DNA of 64,000 bases from Lactiplantibacillus dongliensis (GCF_005405105.1 NZ_BJDK01000004.1:1-64000); one strand, 5' to 3'. Shown: positions 48,971 through 57,879, counted from the stretch's first letter. Notes: generated from the letters alone by a model not told the origin. Numbers and translations: made by a program.

Positions 48971-50323
48971 GTGAAAGTAATTAAATTTGGTGGCAGTTCG
49001 CTTGCCAGCAGTACCCAACTACAAAAAGTACTGTCGATCGTCAAAGCTGACGACCAACGGAGAGTTGTGATTGTTTCCGCGCCAGGTAAACGGTTCGCTG
49101 GTGACACCAAAGTGACCGATTTGCTCATCCAGTATGCTCGTCAAACGATTCACCGTCAAGACACGACGGCCATCGTGGACACGATCATCGACCGTTATGC
49201 CGAAATTGGCCACGGTTTTGGGGTGCCTGATGATCAACTTGAACCCATTTTTGACATTATTCGGAACTTACCGAAACAACCTTATGCGGATAACACCTAT
49301 TTAATGGCCGCCTTTAAAGCTCATGGTGAACGGCTCAACGCCCAATTAGTGGCCGCTGTCTTCCAAAAGTCAGGCTTAAATGCCCGCTACTTGGACCCCA
49401 AAGAGGCCGGTATGGTCGTTACCGATGTCCCCGACGACGCCCAGATTATCGATAGTAGTTATCAAAATCTGGCTAAATGGGCTAACAGCGATAAAATCTT
49501 AGTCATTCCAGGGTTCTTTGCTTATAACCGCAATGGCCAGATTTGTACGTTCTCCCGTGGTGGTTCCGATATTACCGGCGCCATTCTCGCACGCGGCGTC
49601 AATGCCGACCGTTATGAAAACTTTACTGACGTTGACGCGATCTATGCCGTCAACCCATCATTAGTCGCACAACCAGCCGCGATCGCCGAGATGACTTTCC
49701 GGGAAATGCGGGAACTTTCTTACGCTGGCTTCTCCGTATTTCACGACGAAGCCTTGATCCCTGCTATCCAAGGTAACATCACGGTGAATGTTAAGAACAC
49801 GAACCATCCAGAAGCTCCTGGGACCTTAATTCAGTCAACTAAGGCCACCAGTACAAAATATCCCGTTACTGGGATTGCGAGCTCCTCAAGCTTTTGTTCC
49901 TTATACTTACGAAAATATCTCTTAAACAAAGAAGTTGGTTTTGGCCGCAAAATCTTAACGATTTTAGAAGACCATCATGTCAGTTATGAACACATGCCAT
50001 CTGGGATCGATGACTTGACGATTATCTTTGATGAACATCAACTGACCCCCGAACTGGAAAAGGAACTGACGGCTGAAATTTCTGCCGCCGTTCATCCTGA
50101 CGAGCTCTACTTCACCCACGATTATTCCATCTTAATGATTGTTGGTGAAAATATGCGTAACCGGGTCGGAATCATGTCCCGTGCCGCCACGGCTTTAGCT
50201 GATAATAACATTAAGTTGATTATGGTCAACCAAGGGGCCTCCGAAATTTCCATTATGTTCGGAGTACACGACCGCGATGCTGATCAAGCAGTCATTGCCT
50301 TGTATAATGAATTTTTTAAATAA
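48971..50323 (+). CDS. lysC: Aspartate kinase
   Basis: 450 aa. N-terminal KFGGSSLA binds the substrate phosphates, FSRGGSDITGA lies in the ATP/aspartate site, and two C-terminal ACT domains (from about residue 300, and LIMVGENMRNRVGIMSRAATALADNNI) provide feedback control. It makes aspartyl phosphate for the lysine, threonine and methionine branch and for diaminopimelate. GAGGAG before GTG 48971. It stands alone, without other pathway genes, and is one of only three plus-strand host genes in the window. Confidence 0.95.
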   Translation: MKVIKFGGSSLASSTQLQKVLSIVKADDQRRVVIVSAPGKRFAGDTKVTDLLIQYARQTIHRQDTTAIVDTIIDRYAEIGHGFGVPDDQLEPIFDIIRNLPKQPYADNTYLMAAFKAHGERLNAQLVAAVFQKSGLNARYLDPKEAGMVVTDVPDDAQIIDSSYQNLAKWANSDKILVIPGFFAYNRNGQICTFSRGGSDITGAILARGVNADRYENFTDVDAIYAVNPSLVAQPAAIAEMTFREMRELSYAGFSVFHDEALIPAIQGNITVNVKNTNHPEAPGTLIQSTKATSTKYPVTGIASSSSFCSLYLRKYLLNKEVGFGRKILTILEDHHVSYEHMPSGIDDLTIIFDEHQLTPELEKELTAEISAAVHPDELYFTHDYSILMIVGENMRNRVGIMSRAATALADNNIKLIMVNQGASEISIMFGVHDRDADQAVIALYNEFFK

Positions 50324-50329
50324 CTAAAC

Positions 50330-50379
50330 AAAACCACGCTAACAACTGACATCATCGTCAATTGTTAGCGTGGTTTTTT
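50330..50379 (+). terminator. Terminator of lysC
   Basis: AAACCACGCTAACAA (50331-50345) pairs perfectly with TTGTTAGCGTGGTTT (50362-50376), then T-run. Ends 7 to 56 bp past the stop. Confidence 0.93.
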
Positions 50380-50420
50380 ATTGTCGTCTCTAGCGTAAGC
50401 CAATTGTCTTGTTTAACTTA

Positions 50421-50573
50421 CCACTCTGGTTGGCCCAGAATCGGCTGGAACGTGGTGGCCGCGTTTGTGAGCCGAAGTACGGTCTCACAAGCCGGGCTTT
50501 ATCTAAGTCGCAGAACCACGACTAAGATAAACGACACCACTGAGCCAATTCTGGTCCGCCCGTCGTTAATGAC
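50421..50573 (+). repeat. Dispersed structured repeat, copy A (about 153 bp)
   Basis: The outer stem GGCCCAGAATCGGCT (50432-50446) pairs with AGCCAATTCTGGTCC (50543-50557). The inner stem GTGGTG (50452) pairs with CACCAC (50535). Hairpin 1 is GTGAGCC/GGTCTCAC (467-473/481-488 of 50 kb). Hairpin 2 is ATCTAAGTCG/CGACTAAGAT (501-510/519-528). Copies B and C keep this fold with different stem bases. A small ORF across it is only a shadow. It sits in the gap after lysC. Confidence 0.85.
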
Positions 50574-50744
50574 CGGATGATTGTAAATGATTCATGATTT
50601 ACATTTAACCAATTACCTTAATTGAGACGTTGCTTTCAAAATGACTCATAGTGTCCAACGTTTTAAAAACTAACCGGTAGATGGTAATCTCTACTAACAA
50701 CAAACGTGCTAAATATTACTACCCTATCTGGGCCATAAAATTAG
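50574..50744. other. Gene-free remainder of the lysC-HTH gap
   Basis: No gene was recognised. At 50582-50603 two arms TGTAAAT and ATTTACA flank an 8-bp centre, an operator-like inverted repeat with no assignable regulator. Nothing else stands out. Confidence 0.5.
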
Positions 50745-50987
50745 CTAGTCAACTGTCGTCCCTAAGGCTATTGCATAGTTTTGTAACATCGCAGTTGTTG
50801 GCACAGTATCTAACCGTTCAAAAGCTAAAAATTCAGTTGTTGTCATCTGCATCCGCTGTGCCATTGTTCCTACTGGAAGCTGGTGTGTAATTCGAAATGC
50901 ATTTAACTGTGCTAGCTGTCTAATTCGTTTCAACTCATCCGGACTGATGGTTGTTAATGTTGCTTCAAAGTCATCCCAAGTTGTCAT
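50745..50987 (-). CDS. Small helix-turn-helix (XRE/HigA-like) protein, no toxin partner seen
   Basis: 80 aa. The central part (RIRQLAQLNAFRITHQLPVGTMAQRMQMTTTEFLAFERLDT) resembles the XRE-like helix-turn-helix of HigA-type antitoxins, which usually follow a RelE/HigB toxin gene. No toxin-like ORF precedes it: the 130 bp upstream on the minus strand contain only a 38-codon hydrophobic frame starting at GTG. No strong ribosome site is seen. It may be an orphan remnant of a toxin-antitoxin unit or a small regulator. Confidence 0.5.
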   Translation of the reverse strand: MTTWDDFEATLTTISPDELKRIRQLAQLNAFRITHQLPVGTMAQRMQMTTTEFLAFERLDTVPTTAMLQNYAIALGTTVD

Positions 50988-51119
50988 TTTTAAACACCAG
51001 CCAATTACGAGCCGACGAGAGTGGCAAATTCCATCTAACTAGAATGACAATCAAAAAGGCGATGCCACCACAATTAAGCAGCGTCACCGTCTTGGTTAGC
51101 TATTCTGATATTGAGTCGC

Positions 51120-51956
51120 TTAGTTTTCAACCTGCTGATTACCAAACCACTTCTTATTAATCTTCGCTAACGTTCCATTTGCCTTTAACGTCTTCAAACC
51201 AGCGTTAATCTTGGCTTTCATCGTCGTATCACCTTTACGCAAACCAACCGCAAAGTCTTCGGAGTCGAAAGTCCCTTGCGATTCTGTATAAGCGGCGGAA
51301 TTGGCTTCATGCTTGATGTAATAGTTCGCATAGACGCTATCAATCAATAACCCCTTAATCCGACCAGCATTCAAGTCTAAGAAAGCATTCGTGAAGGTGT
51401 CATATTGAATCGGCGTTTTCCTGGCAATCTTGTCCTTAAGTAACTTCGGATTATTCTCTAATGATTCGTAACCAGAAGACCCGGATTGCGCCCCTAAAGT
51501 CTTGCCGGTCATATCATTAAATGAATTAATGTGATTCTTCTTTAACGAAACCAAGACTTGCTTGTTCTTCAGATACGTATTACTGAACGCCACCACTTTT
51601 TCCCGTTGCGGGTTCTTCGTATACCCATTCCAAATCAAATCGATGGTGCCGTTACGCAGTTCGGTCGCATTCATCGACCAGTCAATGGTTTGGAAGCTAA
51701 CCTTGACGCCATACAGCTTAAACACCGCGCGCGCCAGGTCAATATCATAGCCGACTAATTTACCGGACTTTTCACGAAATCCCATGGGAACGAAGCTATC
51801 ATCCAGCCCCACAACGACGGTGCCGTGCTTCTTGATTTTCGTCCATGTATCTTGAGTATCGGCGCGGGTCGTGACATTCTCACAGCCACTAAGCGTTGTC
51901 GTCAAGCCGACTAAAACTAAGCTGAGTAGCAATAATGATATTAAGCGTTTCTTCAT
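51120..51956 (-). CDS. Amino-acid ABC transporter substrate-binding lipoprotein
   Basis: 278 aa, signal peptide with lipobox TLSGC (Cys25). The periplasmic-binding-protein family 3 domain shows GTVVVGLDDSFVPMGFREKSGKLVGYDIDLARAV, TELRNGTIDLIWNGYT and FAVGLRKGDT. It captures a polar amino acid and delivers it to the permease encoded upstream. Third gene of the T-box-controlled operon. The substrate is uncertain; a T-box-controlled histidine-type transporter is one possibility. Confidence 0.92.
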   Translation of the reverse strand: MKKRLISLLLLSLVLVGLTTTLSGCENVTTRADTQDTWTKIKKHGTVVVGLDDSFVPMGFREKSGKLVGYDIDLARAVFKLYGVKVSFQTIDWSMNATELRNGTIDLIWNGYTKNPQREKVVAFSNTYLKNKQVLVSLKKNHINSFNDMTGKTLGAQSGSSGYESLENNPKLLKDKIARKTPIQYDTFTNAFLDLNAGRIKGLLIDSVYANYYIKHEANSAAYTESQGTFDSEDFAVGLRKGDTTMKAKINAGLKTLKANGTLAKINKKWFGNQQVEN

Positions 51957-51967
51957 CCTGCCACCCC

Positions 51968-52609
51968 CTATTTGGTCTGGTTCGGTTCAACGTGTAGCAT
52001 CTCATCAGCAATATTCTTCGCAAAGGTCAAATCATGGCTAACCACAATTTGCGTCATTCCATCCGCCTTTAACCCAAGGATCAGCTTTTCAACTTCTTGC
52101 CGTAAATTTGGATCCAACGCCGAGGTTGGTTCGTCATAACATAAAACGTTAGGCTTCATCGCTAAGGCCCGCGCAATCGCGACCCGTTGTTGTTGCCCAC
52201 CGGAGAGTTGGTAAGGGTACTGGTCCCCGTGGTCACCGAGATTCAAGCGGTCCAATAATTGTTGGGCAGCAGCTTTAGCATCATCGGCACTTTCTTTTAA
52301 GACCATCGTGGGCGCCAACGTGATGTTTTGTAACACTGTTAAGTGTGGGAATAATTCAAAGTTCTGGAACACGACCCCAATCACACTGTCATTCGTCCGG
52401 TTCGTATAGGGATCAAAAGCTTGGCCGTCCACTAAGAATTGACCGCTATCCACTTTTTCTAAACCAGTAATGCAACGTAATAAGGTCGTCTTCCCAGCCC
52501 CAGAAGGACCGACGATACTTAGAATCTCACCGTCTTTAACCGTTAAGTTTAAATCTTTAATGATGGTCCGGTTACCAAAACTTTTGGTCATATTTTTAAG
52601 TTCTAACAT
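51968..52609 (-). CDS. Amino-acid ABC transporter ATP-binding protein
   Basis: 213 aa: Walker A GPSGAGKTT, signature LSGGQQQR, Walker B VLCYDEPTSALD and the switch His in VVSHDL. It belongs to the polar-amino-acid (GlnQ/HisP) type. It is somewhat short (about 240 aa is usual), lacking the C-terminal extension. 12 bp after the permease gene and 11 bp before the binding-protein gene. Confidence 0.94.
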   Translation of the reverse strand: MLELKNMTKSFGNRTIIKDLNLTVKDGEILSIVGPSGAGKTTLLRCITGLEKVDSGQFLVDGQAFDPYTNRTNDSVIGVVFQNFELFPHLTVLQNITLAPTMVLKESADDAKAAAQQLLDRLNLGDHGDQYPYQLSGGQQQRVAIARALAMKPNVLCYDEPTSALDPNLRQEVEKLILGLKADGMTQIVVSHDLTFAKNIADEMLHVEPNQTK

Positions 52610-52621
52610 CGGCGTTCCTCC

Positions 52622-53263
52622 TTATTTCCAGTAACTATAACGTTTTTCAATCTGTCGTAATACGAACGTTGTGACGGCGGTCAACAATAAGTAGAGCACC
52701 GCAACTAAGACTAATGGGACTAACGTGACATCCCGCGCCGTAGCTACGTTGCCGGCTCGTAGTAAGTCGCCTAGGCCGATAACATAAACTAACGACGAGT
52801 CTTTAATCAGGTTAATCACTTCGTTACCAACCGATGGCAATACGATCTTGACCACTTGTGGAATCACAATCTTACGAATGGTTTGCGCGTAACTCAACCG
52901 CAATACCCGGGCACTTTCATACTGGCCATTATCAATCGATTGTAAGCCACCACGGAAGATTTCAGCGAAGTAAGCCGCGTAGTTTAAGATAAAGGCGAAT
53001 AACGCCGCTTCATACCGCGGAAAGACCAGCCCAATCAGTGGCAAGCCATAAAAGACGAAAATCAATTGTAGTAGTAACGGCGTCCCCCGCATCAACCAAA
53101 CGTAAAAATTAATTAACCATTGCAAGGGTTTGATATTCGAAATTAAGCCTAAACTTAAAATCAACCCTAACGGTAACGACCCCACGAGCGTCCATAAGAA
53201 AATCTGTAGCGTCATGCCGGCGCCGGATAATAATGATGGCAAAATCTCAGTAATATAATGCAT
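52622..53263 (-). CDS. Amino-acid ABC transporter permease
   Basis: 213 aa with about five membrane spans and the EAA loop (ESARVLRLSYAQTIRKIVIPQ) that contacts the ATPase; HisM/GlnP type (YVWLMRGTPLLLQLIFVFYGLP). First gene behind the tandem T-box leader. GGGAGG before ATG 53263. Confidence 0.93.
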   Translation of the reverse strand: MHYITEILPSLLSGAGMTLQIFLWTLVGSLPLGLILSLGLISNIKPLQWLINFYVWLMRGTPLLLQLIFVFYGLPLIGLVFPRYEAALFAFILNYAAYFAEIFRGGLQSIDNGQYESARVLRLSYAQTIRKIVIPQVVKIVLPSVGNEVINLIKDSSLVYVIGLGDLLRAGNVATARDVTLVPLVLVAVLYLLLTAVTTFVLRQIEKRYSYWK

Positions 53264-53289
53264 AAGCGTTCCCTCCCAAATTCGTTAAC

Positions 53290-53672
53290 AGCAACAAAAA
53301 AGTCCCCTTGAGACATAATCTCAAGAGGACGATTCGACGCGGTGCCACCTCAGTTCGCAGCAGCTTCACAGCTACTGCCTCAGGGAGTTTAGTGATAATA
53401 AAAAAATCGTCCCTAGGTCTAAAACCTAAGAGGACGATTAATATCGCGGTGCCACCTCATCTTCATCAATTACTCACGTAACTGAACTCAGCGAGTTTAT
53501 CACTAAACTCCGCCGCTAACGAGGCCAACCGGAACAGCTTACTTCATTCAGCCATTCAACTCACAGATGTGGTTCGTCATTTAAACGTGATTGGCTTTCC
53601 AGCACCGCCAATTCTCTGTCCAACGTCTAATCAACTACTCTTCTGTTCCCTGTCTTTTTTAATGTTGCTCTC
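53290..53672 (-). promoter_or_regulatory. Tandem T-box leader of the amino-acid ABC transporter
   Basis: Two T-box sequences (AGGTGGCACCGCG on the minus strand) occur at 53445-53457 and 53338-53350. Each is followed by a terminator (about 53401-53437 and 53295-53330) with a T-run. Only the first has a preceding Stem I region (53515-53660, with AGAGAA and GGTG-like distal elements). The second module has just a short hairpin before its T-box. A His codon (CAC near 53575) is a candidate specifier, with low certainty. GGAGTTTAGTGATAA at 53384-53398 is perfectly complementary to 53497-53511. Confidence 0.85.
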
Positions 53673-53701
53673 ATAATAACCAAAAACCGGTTACTCGTCA
53701 A
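53673..53701 (-). promoter_or_regulatory. Promoter of the ABC transporter operon
   Basis: On the minus strand: TTGACG (53696-53701), 17 bp, TATTAT (53673-53678), starting directly after the minD stop at 53709 with no clear terminator between. Some read-through from minD is possible. Confidence 0.85.
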
Positions 53702-53708
53702 GCGCTTT

Positions 53709-54515
53709 TTACTTATTTCGGTGAAAAATACTAGTAATTCGCGACCAAACGCCGACCTTTTGATGCTCAATGTTCATCAATGGCACGGTTTCGCCTTCGA
53801 TTCGCCGGGCAATATTTCGATAACCCTGGGCCGCTGGATTCTTAGGATCTAAGACAACCGGTTCCCCGTTATTGGATGTCCGAATAACGGCATCGTCATC
53901 GACCACGATTCCTAATAGATCAATGGATAAGTGATGGGTAATTTCATCAATGTCCATAGTTTCGCCATCTTGCATCATCCGTTGCCGGATCCGATTAATA
54001 ACTAATTTAGGGGCTTCAGCTAATGGGTATTGTTCCAATAAACCGACAACCCGATCCGCATCGCGAATTGCTGAAATTTCAGGTGTTGAAACGATAATGG
54101 CCGCATCGGCACCCGCAATCGCATTCATAAAGCCTTGTTCAATCCCAGCTGGGCAATCTAATAAGACATAGTCAAAGTCCGGCTTAAGTTCATCGACCAC
54201 GGCCCGAACTTGATCCGGATTCAATGAATTCTTATCCGCGTTTTGAGCAGCTGGCAATAAGTAAAGTAAGTCATCAAAGCGCTTATCTTTAACTAAAGCT
54301 TGCCGTAATTGCGCGCGATTTTCAACGACATCCACAATATCATAGAGGATGCGGTTATCGAGGCCTAAAATGACATCTAAGTTGCGTAAGCCGATATCAA
54401 GGTCAACTAAGCAGACTTTTTTGCCCATTAAGGCCAAAGCCGTCCCTAAGTTGGCGGTCGTCGTTGTTTTACCGACACCCCCTTTACCAGAGGTGACGAC
54501 AATTGCTTTTCCCAT
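53709..54515 (-). CDS. minD: Septum-site determining ATPase MinD
   Basis: 268 aa, deviant Walker A SGKGGVGKTT, VDLDIGLRNLD, LLDCPAGIEQGF and a C-terminal amphipathic membrane-targeting helix (VGVWSRITSIFHRNK). It positions the MinC inhibitor at the membrane. ATG 54515 overlaps the minC TGA stop by one base (TGATG), with GGAGG inside minC. Confidence 0.96.
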   Translation of the reverse strand: MGKAIVVTSGKGGVGKTTTTANLGTALALMGKKVCLVDLDIGLRNLDVILGLDNRILYDIVDVVENRAQLRQALVKDKRFDDLLYLLPAAQNADKNSLNPDQVRAVVDELKPDFDYVLLDCPAGIEQGFMNAIAGADAAIIVSTPEISAIRDADRVVGLLEQYPLAEAPKLVINRIRQRMMQDGETMDIDEITHHLSIDLLGIVVDDDAVIRTSNNGEPVVLDPKNPAAQGYRNIARRIEGETVPLMNIEHQKVGVWSRITSIFHRNK

Positions 54516-55183
54516 CAAATATGTCCTCCATTCTGAATAAATAATTTAGGTCGTACTCGTTTTAATTGATTTAAAGGTTGGTAATCTAAAGCTTGAATGT
54601 CATTGATATACACGACATTCGACCCGGTTGCCGTTTTGGCTGGATCTACTAACTCTAACAGTTCACCGACTCGTACCCGGGGAACCGTCGTCAAATCACT
54701 GACAATGACGGCCTCATTATGATCAGGATACCCTGCTTCTAAGGCGCCGGCAACGTCACCCATCACAAAGATACTGCCAGTTGCCCGTAGCACCCCGCCT
54801 TCATGAATCTTACCAAAGAACAGCACATCTCCAGTAATCGTCACGACTTGACCATTACGAATAATCTGATTAATTAGATGGACGGTATCGCGTTCAATCA
54901 TCGTCATGGCATCCGCCGTCAAAATCACGTCCGCGGCTAACTTATGAATGCTAAACAACGCATAACGCTGAATCAACTGCGTCACTTGTTGCGTTTGTTC
55001 GGCCGTCAATAGCCGGCCCTCCGTACTAATATCAAATGCAATCTGTTTGTCAGTCGTATTGTCAACTTGCAACCGATCGAGCAAGGTCTTTAAATCGACC
55101 ATAATTGTCTCGAAACTGGCGGCTTGCCGAAAGATTAATTCATAGCCATCATTACTGGCCTTTAAAACCACACTTTGCTGCAT
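54515..55183 (-). CDS. minC: Septum-site determining protein MinC
   Basis: 222 aa. The N-terminal FtsZ-inhibiting domain (VVLKASNDGYELIFRQAASFETIMVDLKTLLDRL) is followed by the beta-helical C-terminal domain (NGQVVTITGDVLFFGKIHEGGVLRATGSIFVMGDVAGALEAG). The start is taken as ATG 55183 behind AAAGGAA; GTG 55201 lies upstream of that site. Coupled to minD. Confidence 0.95.
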   Translation of the reverse strand: MQQSVVLKASNDGYELIFRQAASFETIMVDLKTLLDRLQVDNTTDKQIAFDISTEGRLLTAEQTQQVTQLIQRYALFSIHKLAADVILTADAMTMIERDTVHLINQIIRNGQVVTITGDVLFFGKIHEGGVLRATGSIFVMGDVAGALEAGYPDHNEAVIVSDLTTVPRVRVGELLELVDPAKTATGSNVVYINDIQALDYQPLNQLKRVRPKLFIQNGGHI

Positions 55184-55204
55184 GTCTGAATTCCTTTCCA
55201 CCGA

Positions 55205-55729
55205 CTAACTCACTTTAAGATATAACTGCCGTACCGGATAATACAAAATCACAAACAACGCCAAGTTGACGGCAATCGTTGGGCCTAACGTATAGACCGC
55301 AAAGTCGGCTAAATTACTCGTCATTACTTTACCAATCAAATACCAAATATACACAAATGCTTCGACGATCGTTAAATTAATAATATAGACCATTAGCATC
55401 GTCAAGAAGTTCAAATCAAGCCACGGCTTAACCTGACGACTCAAGTAAACCACTAACGGTAGGGCCACCATATAGACACCCAAAATTCCCGTATAGTACC
55501 AATCAAACACTAGCCCCGCAAAAGCTGACCAGATACCGATTGATAAATCATTACGGTCATCCAAAAAGACGGCAAAAATGATCCATAGTAAGACTAAATG
55601 TAAGACACTGGAATAAGGATACTTAAATAAATGCGCTGCAAACACATTTGACAAGGACCCATCTAAAAACAAGGCTAAAAATAACCCGACTGGGAAGATA
55701 ATTCTTAAACGTGATACTCTCACAATCAT
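55205..55729 (-). CDS. mreD: Rod shape-determining protein MreD
   Basis: 174 aa, five to six membrane spans (LRIIFPVGLFLALFLDGSLSNVF..., LVLLWIIFAVFLDD), basic start. Part of the elongasome with MreB, MreC and RodZ. GGGAGG is only three bases before ATG 55729, so GTG two codons on could be the real start. Confidence 0.93.
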   Translation of the reverse strand: MIVRVSRLRIIFPVGLFLALFLDGSLSNVFAAHLFKYPYSSVLHLVLLWIIFAVFLDDRNDLSIGIWSAFAGLVFDWYYTGILGVYMVALPLVVYLSRQVKPWLDLNFLTMLMVYIINLTIVEAFVYIWYLIGKVMTSNLADFAVYTLGPTIAVNLALFVILYYPVRQLYLKVS

Positions 55730-55738
55730 TAGCCTCCC

Positions 55739-56584
55739 TTATTGTACCGCTACCGTAACCACGGTTAAGTCAGTTAGGTTAGCTGCTGGTGTAATTTCAA
55801 TTTCGGAAGCCAGCCCGTAATCATCTTGTTTGACCTTGGCAACAGTCCCGACGTATAAGCCTTTAGGCGTCACACCGCCCAAGCCACTCGTCACCACTTT
55901 GTCACCTTTTTTGATCTTCGTCTTAGACGTTACGGAACCCATTTCGATCAAATTAGTGCTCTTGTCATAGCCCGTCACAATCCCATTAACGGTACTACCG
56001 GCCTTGTTCGTCACTTGAATCGCAAATTTATCGGCTGACGAACTCGTGCTCGAAATCAATTCAACCTTAGAATTAGTCTGATTAACTTCAACCACCCGAC
56101 CAATCAACCCTGATTGTGACATGACTGGCATATTCTTCTTAATCCCAGCCGTGGCCCCTTTAGAAATCACCAACTGGTTCATCCATGAAGAAGGTGTCCG
56201 CGTTAAAACATTGGCGGTCACTGCCGTGTAAGCCGTCAAAGAATTGTTTAACTTTAATTCTTTACGTAACTGTTTGTTTTCAGCAGTCGCGGTTTGCGCG
56301 TTGACCTTAGCTTGTGCTAATTGGTCAACTTGCTTTTTGAGTTTTTGGTTTTCTTGATACGTATTCAGGAGATCCGAAACCGAATTAGACGCCCCTTGCA
56401 AGCCATTCACCGGCCAAGCAATCACCCGGTCAACCGCACCAGCGACATCGTTCCCAAACTGCTGAAGCAATGGCGGGGTCGACTTTTTATTACGGACCGC
56501 AACTGAAACGCTCATCAAGCCGAAACTGATTATTAACACAATGATCACGATAACCAATTTACGGTTGAAAAAAAACTTTTGCAT
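55739..56584 (-). CDS. mreC: Rod shape-determining protein MreC
   Basis: 281 aa. One N-terminal membrane span (LVIVIIVLIISFGLMSVSVAV), a coiled coil (about 65-105) and an extracellular beta-barrel domain with VISKGATAGIKKNMPVMSQSGLIGRVVEVN and VVTSGLGGVTPKGLYVG. It scaffolds the peptidoglycan elongation complex. It follows mreB after a 70-bp gap holding a hairpin. Confidence 0.95.
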   Translation of the reverse strand: MQKFFFNRKLVIVIIVLIISFGLMSVSVAVRNKKSTPPLLQQFGNDVAGAVDRVIAWPVNGLQGASNSVSDLLNTYQENQKLKKQVDQLAQAKVNAQTATAENKQLRKELKLNNSLTAYTAVTANVLTRTPSSWMNQLVISKGATAGIKKNMPVMSQSGLIGRVVEVNQTNSKVELISSTSSSADKFAIQVTNKAGSTVNGIVTGYDKSTNLIEMGSVTSKTKIKKGDKVVTSGLGGVTPKGLYVGTVAKVKQDDYGLASEIEITPAANLTDLTVVTVAVQ

Positions 56585-56624
56585 ACTGAACCCCCGGTCG
56601 AAAATTCAATTATTTAACAATAAA

Positions 56625-56648
56625 TAAGCGGGAAGTCATCTTCCCGCT
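56625..56648 (-). terminator. Intercistronic hairpin between mreB and mreC
   Basis: AGCGGGAAG (56627-56635) pairs with CTTCCCGCT (56640-56648) across a 4-base loop, followed on the minus strand by TTATTTATTG rather than a clean T-run. It could be a partial terminator or an RNA-processing/stability element that sets mreB above mreCD-minCD. Confidence 0.55.
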
Positions 56649-56654
56649 CACCTG

Positions 56655-57668
56655 TTATCGCTTTTTCATAACATCGATGCTCTTGAGTGATTCCCCAGTC
56701 CCAACGGCCACACAATCAAGGGGTTCGTTAGCAATAAATACGGGTACTTTCGTCGCATCAGCAATGACTTCGGAAAGATTCTTTAATAAGGCGCCACCAC
56801 CGGTCAAGACAATCCCATGGTCAATCACGTCAGACGCGATTTCAGGGGAAGTTTCTTCCAAGGTTTCCTTAATTGCCGAAATGATTTCTGAGACGATTTC
56901 TTGAATCGCTTCAGCGACATCGACTGCTGAAATTTCAACTGTTTTTGGTAAACCGGATAATAAGTCCCGGCCACGAATGGTTGAGCTTTCAATGTCTTTA
57001 GCAGCTTCAAGCGAAGCTGAGCCAACATCGATCTTTAATTGTTCGGCCGTCCGTTCACCAATTAGTAAGTTAAACTTTTGCCGAACATGATAGATGATCG
57101 AGTCATCGATCTTATCACCAGCCATCCGGATTGACCGACTCGACACAATCCCACCTAAGGAAATTGTAGCCACATCAGTCGTCCCGCCACCAATATCAAC
57201 AACCATGCTACCAGTTGGATCCATGACCGGCAAACCGGCCCCAATCGCTGCGGCAAATGGTTCTTCAATGACATAAGCATCCCGGGCGCCGGCAACTCGA
57301 GTCGCATCAATCACGGCTCGTTTTTCGACTTCGGTAACGCCGCTTGGTACACAAACCATGACATAAGGCTTACCATTAGAACGGCCTAATGTCTTTTGAA
57401 TAAAGTATTTCATCATAGCAACGGTGGTATCGTAATCCGCAATGACCCCATCTTTCATTGGTCGAATCGCCACGATACTTGCTGGCGTTCTCCCAATCAT
57501 ATCCCGTGCATCTGAACCAACGGATACGATTTCACCAGTCTTCGTGTTCTTCGCAACTACAGATGGTTCTCGTAGCACGATTCCCTTGCCGTCAACGTAC
57601 ACAATTGTGTTGGCAGTACCGAGATCGATCCCGATATTCTTTGTCCCAAATCCGAACACTACATTCAT
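56655..57668 (-). CDS. mreB: Rod shape-determining actin homologue MreB
   Basis: 337 aa actin fold: phosphate 1 [13 protein letters not shown], connect and phosphate 2 [17 protein letters not shown], adenosine [11 protein letters not shown]. It guides lateral wall synthesis. First of mreBCD-minCD. An extended -10 promoter (TGC-TATAAT, TATAAT at 57718-57723) lies about 50 bp before ATG 57668. Confidence 0.97.
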   Translation of the reverse strand: MNVVFGFGTKNIGIDLGTANTIVYVDGKGIVLREPSVVAKNTKTGEIVSVGSDARDMIGRTPASIVAIRPMKDGVIADYDTTVAMMKYFIQKTLGRSNGKPYVMVCVPSGVTEVEKRAVIDATRVAGARDAYVIEEPFAAAIGAGLPVMDPTGSMVVDIGGGTTDVATISLGGIVSSRSIRMAGDKIDDSIIYHVRQKFNLLIGERTAEQLKIDVGSASLEAAKDIESSTIRGRDLLSGLPKTVEISAVDVAEAIQEIVSEIISAIKETLEETSPEIASDVIDHGIVLTGGGALLKNLSEVIADATKVPVFIANEPLDCVAVGTGESLKSIDVMKKR

Positions 57669-57717
57669 CCCTTCATCATAAACATTTTAATTTTTTATAT
57701 TAGTCATAATAGTTAGT

Positions 57718-57723
57718 ATTATA
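57718..57723 (-). promoter_or_regulatory. -10 box of the mreBCD-minCD promoter
   Basis: Perfect TATAAT on the minus strand, preceded by TGC (extended -10); no good -35 at 17 bp. It lies in the 211-bp gap between radC and mreB. Confidence 0.7.
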
Positions 57724-57879
57724 GCATAATAGCCCGGCATAAAAAATCTGCCTGAATCCTAGCATACCGTAATATATTAAAAAATACAGTTCCACTATTT
57801 AACTTAGATAAAATTTAACAAAAAACGCGATTAAGCGGATTATTAATCCGTCCTAACCCCGTTATTTTACCACATTCTT

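Noticed and set aside
50362-50580. 72-codon plus-strand frame after lysC
   Set aside because: It begins in the lysC terminator and runs through repeat copy A, whose stem bases covary, so it is not under coding constraint.
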